This document shows, one piece after another, positions 31,591 to 32,472 of a stretch of 32,472 nucleotides of DNA. Below the pieces are notes generated by a model. It was not told where the DNA came from, ran no database searches, and saw only the letters and a program-made list of their open reading frames with translations. Position numbers and translations under genes: made by a program. Position 1 is the stretch's first letter; the number at the start of each line of letters is the position of its first letter. Origin of the DNA: an uncultured Eubacterium sp. (lineage in GTDB: Bacteria; Bacillota; Clostridia; Lachnospirales; Lachnospiraceae); contig CAJTLS010000001.1 of assembly GCA_910577295.1 (NCBI GenBank), forward strand, positions 1 to 32,472, written 5' to 3'.

Positions 31591-31860
31591 ATGTTAAGTG
31601 TGGTTGTAATGGAGAAAATTGCAAAATAAATATTGCAAGGGTGATTTTTGGTTTTATACTAGAAGTCTGCCCTATTGTTGGTAGTTTTTGAGCTACTGGC
31701 ATTTTCGCCTTACATTTGCTTAATATTGTGGTATATATTTTCGGGCACAATGAAGCGTCTTGTTTTTGAGATACTTTTTTATGTTTATTATTTAAGCATG
31801 GCTGTATGGTCGTGCTATTTTTTTGTCCGTTTGAAAATATGTAAGTTCTATATAGATTGA
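31591..31860 (+). pseudogene. Small hydrophobic ORF interrupted by three in-frame stops
   Basis: An ATG at 31591 sits 7 bases after a strong AGGAGG. It opens a 12-residue peptide (MLSVVVMEKIAK) that ends in TAA. The same frame continues, past TGA at 31642 and TAG at 31660, into a 65-codon hydrophobic stretch with two probable spans (LLVVFELLAFSPYICLILWY and a later one). It ends at TGA 31858, just before a terminator. The likely history is decay of a small membrane protein of about 89 residues. The alternative is that only the 12-residue peptide or the RNA itself matters. I do not recognise the family. Confidence 0.4.
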
Positions 31861-31905
31861 AAGACCATAGTATATTATGCTCTTAGGGCTGCTGCGGTCT
31901 TTTTT
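31860..31905 (+). terminator. Terminator of the small unit after pyrD
   Basis: AAAGACC (31860-31866) pairs with GGTCTTT (31896-31902), and a T run continues to 31905. The loop is long (29 nt) and contains a small inner hairpin. Confidence 0.55.
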
Positions 31906-31967
31906 GATTCATGGGTATCTGTAAGGAATCGTTAAATTATATTTAATCAGGAAAAGAAGTGATAAAA

Positions 31968-32027
31968 ATGAATGAAACTGTAATCACTATAACAGTGCAA
32001 GTTCATAGAAGGAGTGTATGGAAATGA
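31968..32027 (+). CDS. 19-codon upstream ORF overlapping the MutS2-like start
   Basis: ATG 31968 opens a 19-residue frame (MNETVITITVQVHRRSVWK) whose TGA stop (32025-32027) overlaps the ATG of the next gene as ATGA. A loose purine-rich site lies upstream. Such overlap usually means translational coupling. The peptide has no recognisable function and the ORF may be chance. Confidence 0.25.
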   Translation: MNETVITITVQVHRRSVWK

Positions 32028-32472
32028 ATATAGAAAAGCAGATTGAATTTAATAAAATAAAAGAGATGTGGATGAATCTGGCCGTTACCGAAGCGGCAAA
32101 GGAGAAGATTAGAGGACTGTCATTTTATTTGGACGAAAGGGAATTAAGGAAGCAGCTCCGGGATACGACAGACAGCAGGAAGCTGATGGAAAAACTAGGG
32201 ACGCCGCCACTGCAAAACCTTACGGAAATAAGTGATATTATGATGAGTGCACAAATGGGCGATTGTCTTACTCCTCATCAGTTAGAAAGGGTAGAAACTG
32301 TTTTGGCTGTAATTCAGCGATTGAAAGAATATCTGAAAAGAGGCAAAATGTATGATAATCCGCTGGCGTATTATGAGGCAAATTTAGATGTACTAGAGGA
32401 ACTGCGCGGAGAAATTGCCAGACAGATAAGAGGGGGAACGGTAGATACTTATGCGTCCAAAGAACTCAGTCG
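32024..32472 (+). CDS. MutS2-like protein, 5' part only
   Basis: The frame opens at ATG 32024, with AAGGAG 9 bases upstream, and runs off the window end after 149 codons without a stop. The visible part resembles the N-terminal core and lever region of MutS2-type proteins: EFNKIKEMWMNLAVTEAAKEK at the start, then TPPLQNLTEISDIMMSAQMG, then LTPHQLERVETVLAVIQRLK. It ends in EELRGEIARQIRGGTVDTYA. MutS2 proteins bind branched nucleic acids or collided ribosomes through a C-terminal ATPase, Smr and KOW part not seen here. It could be a shorter MutS-related ATPase; the missing C-terminus would decide. Confidence 0.7.
   Translation, partial: MNIEKQIEFNKIKEMWMNLAVTEAAKEKIRGLSFYLDERELRKQLRDTTDSRKLMEKLGTPPLQNLTEISDIMMSAQMGDCLTPHQLERVETVLAVIQRLKEYLKRGKMYDNPLAYYEANLDVLEELRGEIARQIRGGTVDTYASKELS

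Overview
This window looks like chromosome of a motile, anaerobic Firmicute of the class Clostridia, most likely a Lachnospiraceae member. That placement is inference. It rests on strong AGGAGG-type ribosome binding sites, Gram-positive style promoters, RNase Y, a NarL-type two-component system paired with an ABC exporter, the PyrK/PyrD(1B) dihydroorotate dehydrogenase, a FliB-like flagellin methylase and a chemoreceptor. I saw no rRNA, tRNA, CRISPR array, insertion sequence or phage gene.

Layout. (1) 1-2295: chemoreceptor gene with its promoter and a structured leader. (2) 2322-7466: a sensor kinase/response regulator pair divergent from an ABC exporter (one ATPase, two ABC-2 permeases). The gene content matches the linearmycin-type LnrJK-LnrLMN module of Bacillus, and the 155-bp divergent spacer holds two back-to-back promoters with palindromes between them. 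(3) 7597-13822: a FlaR-like P-loop kinase, then uvrB-uvrA with a LexA/DinR-type box upstream, then a YfbR-type 5'-nucleotidase. (4) 13845-16305: a propeller-like lipoprotein, an AIM24/TIGR00266 protein and a small membrane protein. (5) 16462-19418: KDPG aldolase and KDG kinase (uronate/pectin catabolism), an RSH-type HD hydrolase and an unrecognised small protein. (6) 19451-24179: a methyltransferase, a secreted Fn3/propeller protein, a membrane-anchored predicted pseudokinase and the FliB-like protein. (7) 24262-27065: rny and an archaeal/fungal-type asd. (8) 27092-31519: a tight operon of degenerate NUDIX, pyrC, pyrF, pyrK and pyrD. (9) 31534-32472: a small transcription unit whose hydrophobic ORF is broken by three stops, then the 5' part of a MutS2-like gene that runs off the end.

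How it fits together. Most of the window is housekeeping: excision repair, RNA turnover, aspartate-family amino acids and the later steps of UMP synthesis. Accessory units for envelope-stress export, uronate use, motility and secreted proteins are mixed in. pyrE, pyrB, carAB and any obvious PyrR attenuator are absent from the visible pyr cluster.

The most interesting signals are non-coding. They are the shared divergent control region at 4104-4208, the SOS-like box folded into a terminator at 8168-8208, two diverged copies of a double-hairpin repeat (16327-16402 and 22772-22836), a 23-nt-arm inverted repeat spanning the 3' end of a methyltransferase gene, a hairpin at the predicted 5' end of the rny mRNA, and the stop-riddled small unit after pyrD. 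No clearly new multi-gene system was found. The membrane-anchored pseudokinase with a structured leader and the repeat family are the best candidates for undescribed biology.
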